This document shows, piece by piece, positions 19,012 to 27,675 of a DNA stretch of 64,000 nucleotides. Source of the stretch: an uncultured Clostridia bacterium (lineage in GTDB: Bacteria > Bacillota > Clostridia > Christensenellales > UBA1242). The notes beneath the pieces are model-generated. The model worked only from the letters and a program-made list of their open reading frames with translations. It was not told the DNA's origin and made no database searches. Numbering within the stretch: the stretch's first letter is position 1; each line of letters begins with the position of its first letter. The stretch is from positions 1 through 64,000 of the forward strand of contig CAKVHE010000001.1 in assembly GCA_934747885.1 (NCBI GenBank), given 5' to 3'. A program made the translations under genes and the position numbers.

Positions 19012-20592
19012 TTATAATGAAATTGTTAACGCTGGGCGAATGCCTCTACCGACATCGTACACATATCGGTCGTTTATATTTCCGTTAGGATTAACATGGG
19101 ACGCAGCGTTATCCATACCGCCAGCTGAACGAAGCCAATAGTAACCACATAAAGTAGCTGCATTGATGTATGCGTTATTAACAATCGCAAAATCAGTTGG
19201 AACCGATTGGCGTCCTTTTTTGTTTAAATATAAATTTGTGCCGTAATAGGTATTACTTGCCTCGTAGTAACTTGCCAGCCACACATTATCCTCACAGGTA
19301 GATCCACCTGTAGTTACAGTATAGTCATCTTTGGTAGCATGCTCGCCTGTTCCAAAATATCTTGTAATGTTTTTAGTAATGTAGCCTTTATCACTGGCAC
19401 TGAAAGCACTCGTGTAAAATGAATTGTTGAGCCAGTCGCGGATGTTGCTCGCGCTCCATACATTACTACTTTTATCAAACATTACATTGGCAGTTAATAT
19501 ATTTTCACTAATTACCCTTAGGTTGGTGGTTGAACCAGTATAATCAGTTTTAGTTGCTGAATATGCCTCCAATAAGAACCATTTTATTGGTTCTACCTTA
19601 AACCAATAAGTATTGTAATTTGTAGCTGAAGTGCCAGTAGAAAATTTGTATTGTGCACTATTATCATCATTCACTACCGCACTCGCAACTTTAACATATT
19701 TTGCGCCATTGTAAGTATATTCCACATGCGCAGTTTGAGCAGCGTCTTCGCTTGCACCTACAGTAAAGGTTCTACCGGTTTTGGCGCTATCACCTAATGC
19801 ATTTAAGGCAGATACGGTTGTAGTGTCTGCTACCACTGTTTGTGGGTATTCACCCAGTTCTACATAATAAAAGTAGTTTCCATTTATTGGTTCTTCGGTT
19901 ACTTTAATTTTAGATTCGGTAGTTGTATTTGTCGAGATACTAAAGTTTAATGTAAATTTCCAATCGGCGCTATCAATATTTACCGATTGAGTTAGATTAA
20001 CGCGTGCTTCTGCTTTTATAAACACGCCTTCCCCACCATCCACCGTTACGCTGCCGCCATCCGTTAGAGAAGTTGTGCTATCAAAACTTGGAAGAGTGGA
20101 AACGGTAGATTTTGTGTAAGAATAACTAACAATTATGTTTTTGTCCGTCACCGCTGGCGCTGTTAAGGTTACATTATTAGATGTCGAACCCTCTGGCAAT
20201 ACATAGTAAAAGTAATAAGTTATTGCAACATAAGTTCTACCACCATTTACTATTTCTTTTATTTTATCGTTACTTACAAAGTTTATTTTTTCTTGTATGC
20301 TATCTAGGTTGGTTTGATTCACCCCAGAAGCACCGTTATACACGTTAAGCCAGCTAGTAGCGTTTGTGCTTTCACTCAAAACCTTGCTGGTGGTTCTGTC
20401 CGTGCCTGCAACATCACCCACGCGAGTGGCAAATAGTTGCCCTTCTACTGCATTAAATTCCAAATTAAGTTGGTTGGCAATTACAACTTGAAAATTGGTT
20501 AAACTTGCCATTACGCCAACTGCAATTAAAGATAAAGCACATACCATAGAAATTATGGTAGCAATTAACTTTGTTTTAGCGCTTTTGTTCAT
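19012..20592 (-). CDS. Exported protein with C-terminal DUF6273-like domain
   Basis: The protein has 526 residues. Residues 1-30 form a signal or anchor segment (MNKSAKTKLIATIISMVCAL, then AVGVMAS), resembling leaders of TasA/camelysin-type secreted proteins. Residues 40-225 are Thr/Ser/Val-rich and probably beta. From about 235 (YYVELGEYPQT) to the end it resembles DUF6273: WFKVEPIKWFLLE, LRVISENIL, IRDWLNNSFY, EDNVWLASYYE, WLRSAGG and the terminal GIRPAL. That domain is common in Clostridia surface proteins and its activity is unknown. The gene has its own promoter (20632-20659) and a following hairpin, so it is monocistronic. Confidence 0.8.
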   Translation of the reverse strand: MNKSAKTKLIATIISMVCALSLIAVGVMASLTNFQVVIANQLNLEFNAVEGQLFATRVGDVAGTDRTTSKVLSESTNATSWLNVYNGASGVNQTNLDSIQEKINFVSNDKIKEIVNGGRTYVAITYYFYYVLPEGSTSNNVTLTAPAVTDKNIIVSYSYTKSTVSTLPSFDSTTSLTDGGSVTVDGGEGVFIKAEARVNLTQSVNIDSADWKFTLNFSISTNTTTESKIKVTEEPINGNYFYYVELGEYPQTVVADTTTVSALNALGDSAKTGRTFTVGASEDAAQTAHVEYTYNGAKYVKVASAVVNDDNSAQYKFSTGTSATNYNTYWFKVEPIKWFLLEAYSATKTDYTGSTTNLRVISENILTANVMFDKSSNVWSASNIRDWLNNSFYTSAFSASDKGYITKNITRYFGTGEHATKDDYTVTTGGSTCEDNVWLASYYEASNTYYGTNLYLNKKGRQSVPTDFAIVNNAYINAATLCGYYWLRSAGGMDNAASHVNPNGNINDRYVYDVGRGIRPALTISL

Positions 20593-20631
20593 AATGTTCT
20601 CTCTTTTCGTTAGTATTAGCTTATATATAGC

Positions 20632-20659
20632 ATTATATTACAATATGAAAAATTTTCAA
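20632..20659 (-). promoter_or_regulatory. Promoter for the DUF6273-like gene
   Basis: TTGAAA (20654-20659), a 16-nt spacer and TATAAT (20632-20637) on the minus strand, about 40 nt before the start codon. Confidence 0.7.
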
Positions 20660-20720
20660 AATGAATTTTAGGCGTTTTGAGATTTTTTTAAAATTTACTT
20701 CTTATAATTTATTTAAGCAA

Positions 20721-20755
20721 AAAGTTCCTAATCAAATTGATTAGGAACTTTATAA
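20721..20755 (-). terminator. Terminator after rplS
   Basis: A perfect 13-bp stem, AAAGTTCCTAATC (20721-20733) with GATTAGGAACTTT (20739-20751), 5-nt loop, with a T run on the minus strand. Confidence 0.9.
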
Positions 20756-20775
20756 AAATAAAAATTATCTTAAAA

Positions 20776-21126
20776 CTACTTTGCAGATTTTTCTTTTACT
20801 TTTGCAGATTTACCACTTCTTTCACGTAGATAGTATAATTTTGCTCGTCTTACATTACCTTTGCGGATAACATCAATGTGATCGATTTTTGGTGAATGTA
20901 CTGGGAAAATTCTTTCAACGCCGATACCATAAGAAATTTTTCTAACAGTAAAGGTTTCGCGAATTCCGCCATTTTTACGTGCTATTACCACACCTTCGAA
21001 GTTTTGAAGTCTTTCTTTGTTGCCTTCGACAACTTTAACCCAAACTTTAACTGTATCACCAATTTCAAATTTAGGAACGTCGGTGCGCATACTTTCTTTT
21101 TCGATTTGGTCAATAATGTTGCTCAT
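20776..21126 (-). CDS. rplS: 50S ribosomal protein L19
   Basis: Located at the 30S-50S interface of the ribosome. The 116 residues contain the family segments [57 protein letters not shown] and [17 protein letters not shown]. In Bacillus, rplS directly follows trmD; here rbgA, rnhB and yraN lie between. It has its own promoter, structured-looking leader and terminator, so it is probably a separate unit. AAGGAGG precedes the ATG. Confidence 0.98.
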   Translation of the reverse strand: MSNIIDQIEKESMRTDVPKFEIGDTVKVWVKVVEGNKERLQNFEGVVIARKNGGIRETFTVRKISYGIGVERIFPVHSPKIDHIDVIRKGNVRRAKLYYLRERSGKSAKVKEKSAK

Positions 21127-21200
21127 ATTACTTCCTCCTTAAAGTTTGTATGTTTGATGTGTTCGTGCTAGCATTTGGGCAGAGGACCACTCATTAACTT
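21127..21200 (-). promoter_or_regulatory. rplS 5' leader, possible L19 autoregulatory element
   Basis: About 75 nt of untranslated RNA lie between promoter and rplS. It contains GAGTGGTCCTCTGCCC and ATGCTAGCACGAACA, which recall the Firmicutes L19 leader (Rfam RF00556). I could not confirm the fold by eye. Confidence 0.45.
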
Positions 21201-21205
21201 GAAAT

Positions 21206-21234
21206 ATATTAACACACAATGGCCTTTTAGTCAA
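21206..21234 (-). promoter_or_regulatory. Promoter for rplS
   Basis: TTGACT (21229-21234), a 17-nt spacer and TAATAT (21206-21211) on the minus strand. Confidence 0.8.
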
Positions 21235-21278
21235 GTGGTTTTTGGCAATTTTTGTTGAGTTTTTGCCTCCCAATTGTC

Positions 21279-21680
21279 CTAAAAGGCGTTTTTGATATGC
21301 GAAACAACTTTGTCGTCCACCACCTCAATTATGTCACAACGGTACCTTGCATCAGGCGCGCCAATTGCCGACAAATAAATTGGAATAACTTTGCCGTAGT
21401 TGTTTATTTTCTTTTTATCCACGAACTCTGCTGGCGCCCCGTAGGACAAATTTGTGCGAGATTTTACTTCTACAAACACCACGACTTTTGCTTCTTTGTC
21501 CGCTTTGGGCATCAACTTGTATTCTTCGGTGCGTTTGCGCGCCTTTTTTGTTTCGAGCGCGATTATGTCTACTTCGCCCGTTTTGGCACTAAAATTTTGC
21601 TCCAAAATTTGGTAGCCGTTTTTCTTTAAAAATTTTACTGCCAAAAGTTCGCCGTATGCGCCGTAGTTTTGTGCTTTCAC
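21279..21680 (-). CDS. yraN: YraN family (UPF0102) putative nuclease
   Basis: The 133 residues have the UPF0102 pattern: NYGAYGELLAVKFLKKNGYQ, GEVDIIALE and VVFVEVKSRTN, i.e. an Asp and a Glu-x-Lys arranged as in Holliday-junction-resolvase-like nucleases. The role is not established in most bacteria. An insert of about 20 charged residues (KKARKRTEEYKLMPKADKEA) sits between the two catalytic strands. It lies 2 nt after rnhB in the trmD-rbgA-rnhB-yraN run, the usual neighbourhood for the family. Confidence 0.9.
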   Translation of the reverse strand: MKAQNYGAYGELLAVKFLKKNGYQILEQNFSAKTGEVDIIALETKKARKRTEEYKLMPKADKEAKVVVFVEVKSRTNLSYGAPAEFVDKKKINNYGKVIPIYLSAIGAPDARYRCDIIEVVDDKVVSHIKNAF

Positions 21681-21682
21681 TA

Positions 21683-22300
21683 TTATTCCTCTTTTATAAA
21701 CTTTTTTGTAAACGAACGGCGGTGAATTTCACATAGTCCGTGATCTTTTATTGCCCTTATGTGCTCAGCCGTGCCGTAGCCTTTATGCTTTTTGAAATTA
21801 TATTCGGGGTACTTTGGGTCTAGTTTAGTCATAAGTCTATCCCTATAAACTTTTGCCACGATGCTAGCGCAAGCAATGGTGTACGATAGTGCATCACCAT
21901 GAATTATTGACACTTGCCTTATGGGCAAATCTTCCAATTTTACGGCGTCTATTAGCACCACATTTGGGGTAACATTTAGCCCCAAAATGGCTTTTTTCAT
22001 ACATTGTTTGGTAGCGTTTAGGATATTTATTCTATCTATTTCTTTTTCGCTTTCCTCTGCTATGCACACACTTTTTGCGTGAGATAAAATTTGATCATAT
22101 AGTTCTTCACGTTTCTTTTCGGTTAGTTTTTTGCTATCGTCTACGCCATCAATTAAATTATCCAAGTCCATAATTACCGAAGCGCACACAACCGGCCCTG
22201 CAAGTGGGCCTCTGCCCACTTCGTCCACACCCGCAATTAGAGTGCTGCCTATTTTGAGTTCGGCGTTTTCGTACTGCATTAAGGTGTGAGGGTCTTTCAT
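21683..22300 (-). CDS. rnhB: Ribonuclease HII
   Basis: Removes RNA from RNA-DNA hybrids and single misincorporated ribonucleotides. In 205 residues the signature AGVDEVGRGPLAGPVV (about 20-35, first acidic pair), DDSKKLTEKKRE, a central catalytic Asp in VVLIDAVKL and ASIVAKVYRDRLM are present. An N-terminal extension of about 18 residues precedes the core. The ATG overlaps the rbgA stop (ATGA). Confidence 0.97.
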   Translation of the reverse strand: MKDPHTLMQYENAELKIGSTLIAGVDEVGRGPLAGPVVCASVIMDLDNLIDGVDDSKKLTEKKREELYDQILSHAKSVCIAEESEKEIDRINILNATKQCMKKAILGLNVTPNVVLIDAVKLEDLPIRQVSIIHGDALSYTIACASIVAKVYRDRLMTKLDPKYPEYNFKKHKGYGTAEHIRAIKDHGLCEIHRRSFTKKFIKEE

Positions 22301-23175
22301 TTTACATATTCTTCCTTTGGCGTTTCTAGCGAAATTTTACCAATTTTGCCTTTTCTAAAATCATCTATTATGGCTTTGGCAGTGCGAATTTCGTCTATTT
22401 TTTCACCCTTTAAAATGTACCCGCGTGACAAAGCAATTTGGTTAAATAGTATATCCACGGTGCTAGCAGTTAAGTCTATTTCGTAGCGCCCAGCAAGTTT
22501 TTGTGGGCACAAATTAAATAATCTAAAAAGCAGACATTTGGATAGTTCTAGTTCGTCCACCGCGTTGTCCGACACCGAACCAATAAACGCCAAATTTTCG
22601 GCAACTTTGTTTATGGCAAGTTTTGGATACAAGGTACCCGCGTTGTCCATAAGTTCAACACTTCCGCCAATTTTTATCCAACTTAACGAGCGCGTTACTC
22701 CCGCCAAATTGCCCGTTTTTGCCATATATGAACCCGCCAAACTATTTATTATAGTAGACTTGCCAGTGTTTGGCACGCCAACGACTGCAACGCGGTTTAT
22801 TAGCGTTATACCCCGCGCTTTTTGTTTGGCAACACGCTCACGCAGCCCATCGTTTATACAACTAATTATGGCTTTTTTGCTGCTTTTGCCCGTTGCTGAA
22901 ACCGAAACCACCATTTTGCCCGCTGCCTCAAAGTACTTTATCCATTCTTTGGTTACAGCCTCGTCGGCAAGGTCGGTTTTGTTAATTATGTACGCGAGTT
23001 TTTTGCCGTTTAGGCGCTTTTCAAGTTCCAAATTGATGCACGAATAAGGCGCTCTTGCATCTAACACGCAAAGCACCAAATCTATCTTTTTTAGGTTTTC
23101 TTCTAGTTCCCTAAGGGCTTTTGCCATATGCCCCGGAAACCAGTTTATTGTCATATTTGGATATTGTTTTTCCAT
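22297..23175 (-). CDS. rbgA: Ribosome biogenesis GTPase (RbgA/YlqF family)
   Basis: Circularly permuted GTPase needed for late 50S assembly in Firmicutes. In 292 residues: INWFPGHMAKALRELEENLKK, G4 NKTDLADE (about 65), G5-like SATGKSS, G1 GVPNTGKSTIINSL (about 135), G2 GVTRS, then G3. G3 reads DNAG instead of the usual DTPG, keeping D-x-x-G but losing the Pro. A C-terminal helical ANTAR-like domain follows. Overlaps rnhB by 4 nt, the classical ylqF-rnhB pair. Confidence 0.96.
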   Translation of the reverse strand: MEKQYPNMTINWFPGHMAKALRELEENLKKIDLVLCVLDARAPYSCINLELEKRLNGKKLAYIINKTDLADEAVTKEWIKYFEAAGKMVVSVSATGKSSKKAIISCINDGLRERVAKQKARGITLINRVAVVGVPNTGKSTIINSLAGSYMAKTGNLAGVTRSLSWIKIGGSVELMDNAGTLYPKLAINKVAENLAFIGSVSDNAVDELELSKCLLFRLFNLCPQKLAGRYEIDLTASTVDILFNQIALSRGYILKGEKIDEIRTAKAIIDDFRKGKIGKISLETPKEEYVK

Positions 23176-23185
23176 TTGCTTTTCC

Positions 23186-23857
23186 TTATTTGTTTAGTAA
23201 ATCGGGACGAACACGCGCGGTTTTTTCAAGTGCGCGCGCTTTGCGCCATTCGGCTATTTTTTTGTGGTCACCACTCGTTAAAACCTCGGGCACTGCAACG
23301 CCCATAAACTCACGTGGTTTGGTATATTGTGGATATTCTAGCATTCCGCTTGAAAAACTCTCTTCCGTCAAACTCTCGTTGTTGCCAAGCACCCCACCAA
23401 TATATCTACTCACGCTGTCCACAAGCGCCATGGCAGGAATTTCTCCGCCTGTTAGCACATAGTCGCCAATAGAAATCTCTTCTAGGTTAAATAGGTCTAT
23501 TATGCGCTGGTCTATGCCCTCGTAGTGTCCGCAAACAATTATCAAATGCTTTTCGGTTGCAAGGTTTGTTACCATTTGTTGGTTTAACCTTTCGCCCGAT
23601 GGGCTCATAAAAATTTTGCGCGCCGATTTGTATCCGCGAATACTTTTAAGTGCGCTTGCAAGTGGTTGAGGGGTCATTACCATTCCCGCGCCACCGCCAA
23701 ACGGGGTGTCGTCACATTTTTTGTGCTTATCTTCGCTAAAATCTCGTATGTTTATTATTTTTATATCGAGTTTGCCCGAACTTGTGGCGCGCCCAATTAT
23801 GCTAGCGCGCAAAGCCTCAAACATCTCTGGAAACAAAGTTAAAATTTCAATCTTCAT
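23186..23857 (-). CDS. trmD: tRNA (guanine-37-N1)-methyltransferase
   Basis: Methylates G37 next to the anticodon and so prevents +1 frameshifting. The 223-residue SPOUT protein has MKIEILTLFPEMFEA, GGGAGMVM, CGHYEGIDQRII and the knot motif SIGDYVLTGGEIPAM. A longer frame is open upstream, but the ATG at 23857 has AGGTGG seven nt before it and overlaps rimM by 11 nt, as in other rimM-trmD pairs. Confidence 0.97.
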   Translation of the reverse strand: MKIEILTLFPEMFEALRASIIGRATSSGKLDIKIINIRDFSEDKHKKCDDTPFGGGAGMVMTPQPLASALKSIRGYKSARKIFMSPSGERLNQQMVTNLATEKHLIIVCGHYEGIDQRIIDLFNLEEISIGDYVLTGGEIPAMALVDSVSRYIGGVLGNNESLTEESFSSGMLEYPQYTKPREFMGVAVPEVLTSGDHKKIAEWRKARALEKTARVRPDLLNK

Positions 23858-24341
23858 ACACTGCCACCTGCTTAAAAAGTGCAGCATTTAGCACAATTTC
23901 TTCGCCTACGCTTTCAATTATTCCGTCCACGCCCGCAAACAAAATTTCTTTGCCGTTTGCGTCTTCTACATAAAAAACATCTTTTGCGCCAAAATTTTGA
24001 ATATCGGTTAAAATGCCCACCGCGCTGCCAGATACTACCACCGTTTTGCCAATTATATCATCGGCAAAAACCTCATTATCTTTTTTGCGTTTGCCCGCTA
24101 TTTCGCGGGCAAGTTCTAGGCTCTTTCCCCTAAGAATGTTTGCTCTGGCAATATCCACTCCATCTAAAGTTAAGTACAAATAGCCCTGTCTGTTTATGGC
24201 TTCTCTCACCGTGTACTCTTGATTTAAAATAATTACTTTGTCGCCACTGAGTAATTTTGTTGGGTGAAAAAGTGAAACTTTTAGTTCACCTTTTATGCCT
24301 TGTGGGCGAAGAATTTTGCCAATAATTAAGTTGTCTGTCAT
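23847..24341 (-). CDS. rimM: 16S rRNA processing protein RimM
   Basis: Binds S19 and the head of the 30S subunit during assembly. The 164 residues include the N-terminal IIGKILRPQGIKGELKV segment (family signature G-x-x-x-x-x-x-G-I-x-G), a linker, and the PRC-barrel half (DDIIGKTVVV to FYVEDANGKEILF). Placed between khpA and trmD, the conserved order. Confidence 0.95.
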   Translation of the reverse strand: MTDNLIIGKILRPQGIKGELKVSLFHPTKLLSGDKVIILNQEYTVREAINRQGYLYLTLDGVDIARANILRGKSLELAREIAGKRKKDNEVFADDIIGKTVVVSGSAVGILTDIQNFGAKDVFYVEDANGKEILFAGVDGIIESVGEEIVLNAALFKQVAVYED

Positions 24342-24394
24342 AAAACCTCACAAAAGAAAATAGAGATTGAATTGCTTCAACCCCCTATCTTCCG

Positions 24395-24625
24395 TTATTC
24401 GCCAAATTTGATAGTAACATTTTTGTTTTTTGTGCGAGCAACCGAACGAGCAAGTGTGCGAATTGAGTTTGCAACTTTTCCGCCCTTGCCAATTACTTTG
24501 CCCAAATCGTCCGAGTTAACGGTAATGTTTAGCAAAATATTGTTTCCATCTAGGCGCTCTGCTATTTTTACATCGTCCGGATGATTTACCAGACTTTTTA
24601 CCAAAAACCCAACTAGGTTTTTCAT
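24395..24625 (-). CDS. khpA: KH-domain RNA-binding protein KhpA
   Basis: A single KH domain of 76 residues with the GKVIGKGGKVANSIRTL loop (G-x-x-G type). KhpA (YlqC) works with KhpB in RNA binding linked to cell division and elongation in Firmicutes. Located between rpsP and rimM, the standard place. Start ATG after AGGGAGATAGG. Confidence 0.93.
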   Translation of the reverse strand: MKNLVGFLVKSLVNHPDDVKIAERLDGNNILLNITVNSDDLGKVIGKGGKVANSIRTLARSVARTKNKNVTIKFGE

Positions 24626-24646
24626 AAGCCTATCTCCCTGTTACAA

Positions 24647-24997
24647 TTATTCTGCTTTTTTTGCTTTTGCTGCTGTCTTTTTTGCTGGTTTTTTTGCTTC
24701 GGTTTTAACTTCTTCTACTTTTGCTTCTTTTTTAGCTTTTGCTTTTTTTGCAGGAAGTTCTACGCCGTTTTTAACCAAAAGTGCTTTAACAGTTTCAGTT
24801 GGTTGTGCACCGTTTTTGATCCAAGTTAGAGCTTTTTCAGCATCAATCTTAACTGTTTCTGGGTTGGTGATTGGGTTAAAGTAACCAATTTGATCAATAT
24901 ATTGACCATCTCTAGAAGTTCTAGAATCTGATACAACGATACGATAGAAAGGTGCTTTTTTGTCTCCCATACGAGTTAATCTCATTTTTACTGCCAT
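24647..24997 (-). CDS. rpsP: 30S ribosomal protein S16
   Basis: The first 75 residues are typical S16 ([22 protein letters not shown], then [12 protein letters not shown] and [12 protein letters not shown]). The remaining 40 form a Lys/Ala/Glu tail ([11 protein letters not shown] and similar), making it longer (116) than the usual 80-90. AAAGGAGA precedes the ATG. Cotranscribed with ffh upstream and khpA downstream. Confidence 0.97.
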   Translation of the reverse strand: MAVKMRLTRMGDKKAPFYRIVVSDSRTSRDGQYIDQIGYFNPITNPETVKIDAEKALTWIKNGAQPTETVKALLVKNGVELPAKKAKAKKEAKVEEVKTEAKKPAKKTAAKAKKAE

Positions 24998-25046
24998 TTT
25001 TTTATCTCCTTTTTCTTTTTTTTATTAAACATAGTTAATAAACTAA

Positions 25047-26378
25047 TTAAAATCTAAGACCTTTTTGACCAAACATTTTTGCAAGCTTGCCGTTGTTGGC
25101 GTTTTTCATAAGTTGTTTGGTTTGCTCATATTGCTTTAATAGTGCGTTTACTTCTTGAATGCTGGTTGCACTACCTTTTGCAATACGCTGACGATTGCTT
25201 GATTTTATAAGGTCGGGATTGTCACGCTCTTTTTGCGTCATTGATTGAATGATTGCTTTGTAGCGGACAAGTTTGTGTTCATCTATGGTTTGGTTACCAA
25301 TATAGCCAGATAGCCCCGGAACCATTCGGGCAAGTTCGTTAATGTTGCCCATTTTGGAAATTTGTTCAAACTGAACCAAAAAGTCGCTTAAGGTGAAAGA
25401 ATTTTTGCGGAGTTTTGCCTCCATCTCTTTCATTTCCTTTTCGCCTACCGACTGCTCTACCTTTTCAATTAAGGTAAGCACATCACCCATACCCAATATA
25501 CGCGAAGCCATTCGGTCTGGGTGGAACGGTTCGAGGTCGCCCACTTTTTCGCCTGTTGCACAAAATTTGATTGGTTTGCCGGTGACTGCTTTTATGGAAA
25601 GCGCTGCACCGCCACGAGTATCACCATCTAGTTTGGTAAGTACTACGCCGGAAATATCCAATTTTTCGTTGAAGGCTTTGGCAACTTCCGCCGATTGCTG
25701 ACCCGTCATTGCGTCGACGGTTAATAAAATTTCGGTTGGTTGAATGCGAGATTTTATTTCGGCAAGCTCATTCATAAGTGTTTCATCAATTTGAAGTCTG
25801 CCCGCGGTATCCACAATAACAGTGTCTAACCCGCGTTTTTTTGCTTCCGCAATTGCTTTTTCGGCAATATCGGCCGGATTTATGGTGCCGTGTTCGTAAA
25901 AATCTACGCCCGCACTGCCTGCAACAACTTTTAGTTGGTTTATGGCTGCCGGACGATAAATATCACACGCAACCAGCATTACCTTTTTGCCCTGAGATTT
26001 TAGGTAGTAACCAAGTTTGCCACAAAGCGAGGTTTTGCCCGCGCCTTGCAAACCACACATCATAATTATGGTTGGTGGGTTTGGCGCAACGGTTAGTTTG
26101 GCGGTTTGTCCGCCCATAAGTTCAGTAAGTTCATCCCTAACAATTTTGATAACTTGTTGTGTTGGGGTTAAACTTTCCAGCACTTTTTGACCGATTGCCT
26201 TTTCGGTTACCGATTTTACAAAATCTTTGGCAACACCATAACTAACGTCTGCTTCTAAAAGCACTACCCTAATTTCACGCATTGCATTGCTGATTTCAAG
26301 TTCGGTTAGTTTGCCACGCTTGGTTAGCTTTGAAAAAATATGATTTAGTTTTTCGCTTAGTGATGAAAAAACTGCCAT
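25047..26378 (-). CDS. ffh: Signal recognition particle protein Ffh
   Basis: GTPase of the SRP that binds signal peptides on the ribosome together with 4.5S/scRNA. The 443 residues comprise the N domain, G domain (GLQGAGKTSLCGKLG Walker A, DTAGRLQIDE, TKLDGDTRGGAALS) and the M domain with SNRQRIAKGSATS, the RNA-binding loop. The C-terminus is short, without the long Met-rich tail of some species. Follows ylxM by 6 nt. Confidence 0.98.
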   Translation of the reverse strand: MAVFSSLSEKLNHIFSKLTKRGKLTELEISNAMREIRVVLLEADVSYGVAKDFVKSVTEKAIGQKVLESLTPTQQVIKIVRDELTELMGGQTAKLTVAPNPPTIIMMCGLQGAGKTSLCGKLGYYLKSQGKKVMLVACDIYRPAAINQLKVVAGSAGVDFYEHGTINPADIAEKAIAEAKKRGLDTVIVDTAGRLQIDETLMNELAEIKSRIQPTEILLTVDAMTGQQSAEVAKAFNEKLDISGVVLTKLDGDTRGGAALSIKAVTGKPIKFCATGEKVGDLEPFHPDRMASRILGMGDVLTLIEKVEQSVGEKEMKEMEAKLRKNSFTLSDFLVQFEQISKMGNINELARMVPGLSGYIGNQTIDEHKLVRYKAIIQSMTQKERDNPDLIKSSNRQRIAKGSATSIQEVNALLKQYEQTKQLMKNANNGKLAKMFGQKGLRF

Positions 26379-26384
26379 TTTTAC

Positions 26385-26705
26385 CTACAACTTTTTTAAT
26401 AAATTTTTTGCAATATCCTTTGACTTTTGATCACTGGAATTGTTTGCAATTTGTTCTAGTCCCTGTGACAATTGTTGTTTTAGGCTAAATAACTGCAACT
26501 TACTTTCAAATGATTTGAGTTTTTTGGTGGAACTCTGCACACAATCGTAAACGGCTTGACGCGACATATTGCGCGTTTCGGCAATTTCGCTAAGTGCAAT
26601 ATCACCGAGATAATAGCTTTGCATTATTTCTGCCTTGGTGGGCGTTAATAGGCCGCTATACAAATCAAGCAAGGCAACAATATATAGTTTGTTTTCTAGT
26701 TCCAT
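26385..26705 (-). CDS. ylxM: YlxM family helix-turn-helix protein
   Basis: A 106-residue sigma-factor-like helix-turn-helix protein (LTPTKAEIMQSYYLGDIALSEIAETRNMSRQAVYD). In streptococci YlxM contacts SRP; the ylxM-ffh pair here is the classical arrangement. The ATG at 26705 has AAAGG eight nt upstream and is preferred over GTG 9 nt earlier, which sits inside the ribosome binding site. First gene of the run down to yraN. Confidence 0.94.
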   Translation of the reverse strand: MELENKLYIVALLDLYSGLLTPTKAEIMQSYYLGDIALSEIAETRNMSRQAVYDCVQSSTKKLKSFESKLQLFSLKQQLSQGLEQIANNSSDQKSKDIAKNLLKKL

Positions 26706-26741
26706 ACCCGTCACCTTTTGTAAAGTAAAATTACATTACAA

Positions 26742-26770
26742 ATGTTAACACACCTTTTAAATTTTGTCAA
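26742..26770 (-). promoter_or_regulatory. Promoter of the ylxM-ffh-rpsP-khpA-rimM-trmD-rbgA-rnhB-yraN run
   Basis: TTGACA (26765-26770), a 17-nt spacer and TAACAT (26742-26747) on the minus strand, directly behind the ftsY stop. Confidence 0.8.
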
Positions 26771-26775
26771 GGGGT

Positions 26776-27672
26776 TTATAAAATACTATCCACAAAATCT
26801 TTGGCGTTAAATTCCAAAAGGTCGTCCGCGGTTTCGCCCACGCCAACATAACGCACTGGAATTCCGTAGTTGTCCACCAGTCCAACAATAAAGCCGGCTT
26901 TGCTGGTACCATCTAGTTTGGTAACTGCCAAATCGGTTACACCAACCGCCTCGTCAAAACTTTCGAGTTGGCTGGTTGCGTTTTGCCCCGTGGTGCCATC
27001 TAACACCAAAAGTTTGTGGTACTCTGCTTCTGGATATTCACGCGAGATAATGCGGGACATCTTTTTTAGTTCTTCCATTAAGTTGGTTTTGTTGTGTAGT
27101 CTGCCCGCGGTATCTACAATTAGCACATCTGCGCCCTTAGATTTTACCGATTTTATGGCGTCAAACACTACCGCACCTGCATCAGTGCCTTCGGTGCTAC
27201 GCACAATTTTGCAACCGGCGCGGTCTGCCCACACCGAAAGTTGGTCGCTTGCAGCCGCACGGAAGGTATCCGCTGCCGCTATTGTTACCGATTTTTTTTG
27301 TGCGGTGTATTTGGTGGCAAGTTTGCCAATGGTGGTAGTTTTGCCCACCCCATTTACACCAACCACCATAATAACTAGCGGATAAGTGGCTTTGGGTGCG
27401 TCGGGCGTCTCTAAAATTTCGACTAGTATTTCTTTTAAAATTGCCTTGGCGTCTTCTACCTTTTTTGTCTTTTGCTTTTTGGCACGTTCGCGCATTTCTT
27501 CCGTCACTTCGGTTGCGGTTTCATGCGAGAAGTCTGCCGATATTAGCACATATTCTAGTTCTTCAAAAAATTCTTCGTCTAGTTCGTTCTTGCTAAACAA
27601 ATATCCCATATTTTTGGCAATGGCATCTTTGGTTTTTGCAAGACCTTTAAATAGTTTGCTAAATATTCCCAT
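26776..27672 (-). CDS. ftsY: SRP receptor FtsY
   Basis: Membrane-associated GTPase that docks SRP-ribosome complexes. 298 residues: a short N-terminal part without a long acidic A domain, the NG core with GVNGVGKTTTIGKLA (Walker A), DTAGRLHNKTNLM, TKLDGTSKAGF and the C-terminal GVGETADDLLEFNAKDFVDSIL. Three nt after smc; the smc-ftsY order is typical of Firmicutes. Confidence 0.98.
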   Translation of the reverse strand: MGIFSKLFKGLAKTKDAIAKNMGYLFSKNELDEEFFEELEYVLISADFSHETATEVTEEMRERAKKQKTKKVEDAKAILKEILVEILETPDAPKATYPLVIMVVGVNGVGKTTTIGKLATKYTAQKKSVTIAAADTFRAAASDQLSVWADRAGCKIVRSTEGTDAGAVVFDAIKSVKSKGADVLIVDTAGRLHNKTNLMEELKKMSRIISREYPEAEYHKLLVLDGTTGQNATSQLESFDEAVGVTDLAVTKLDGTSKAGFIVGLVDNYGIPVRYVGVGETADDLLEFNAKDFVDSIL

Positions 27673-27675
27673 TTG

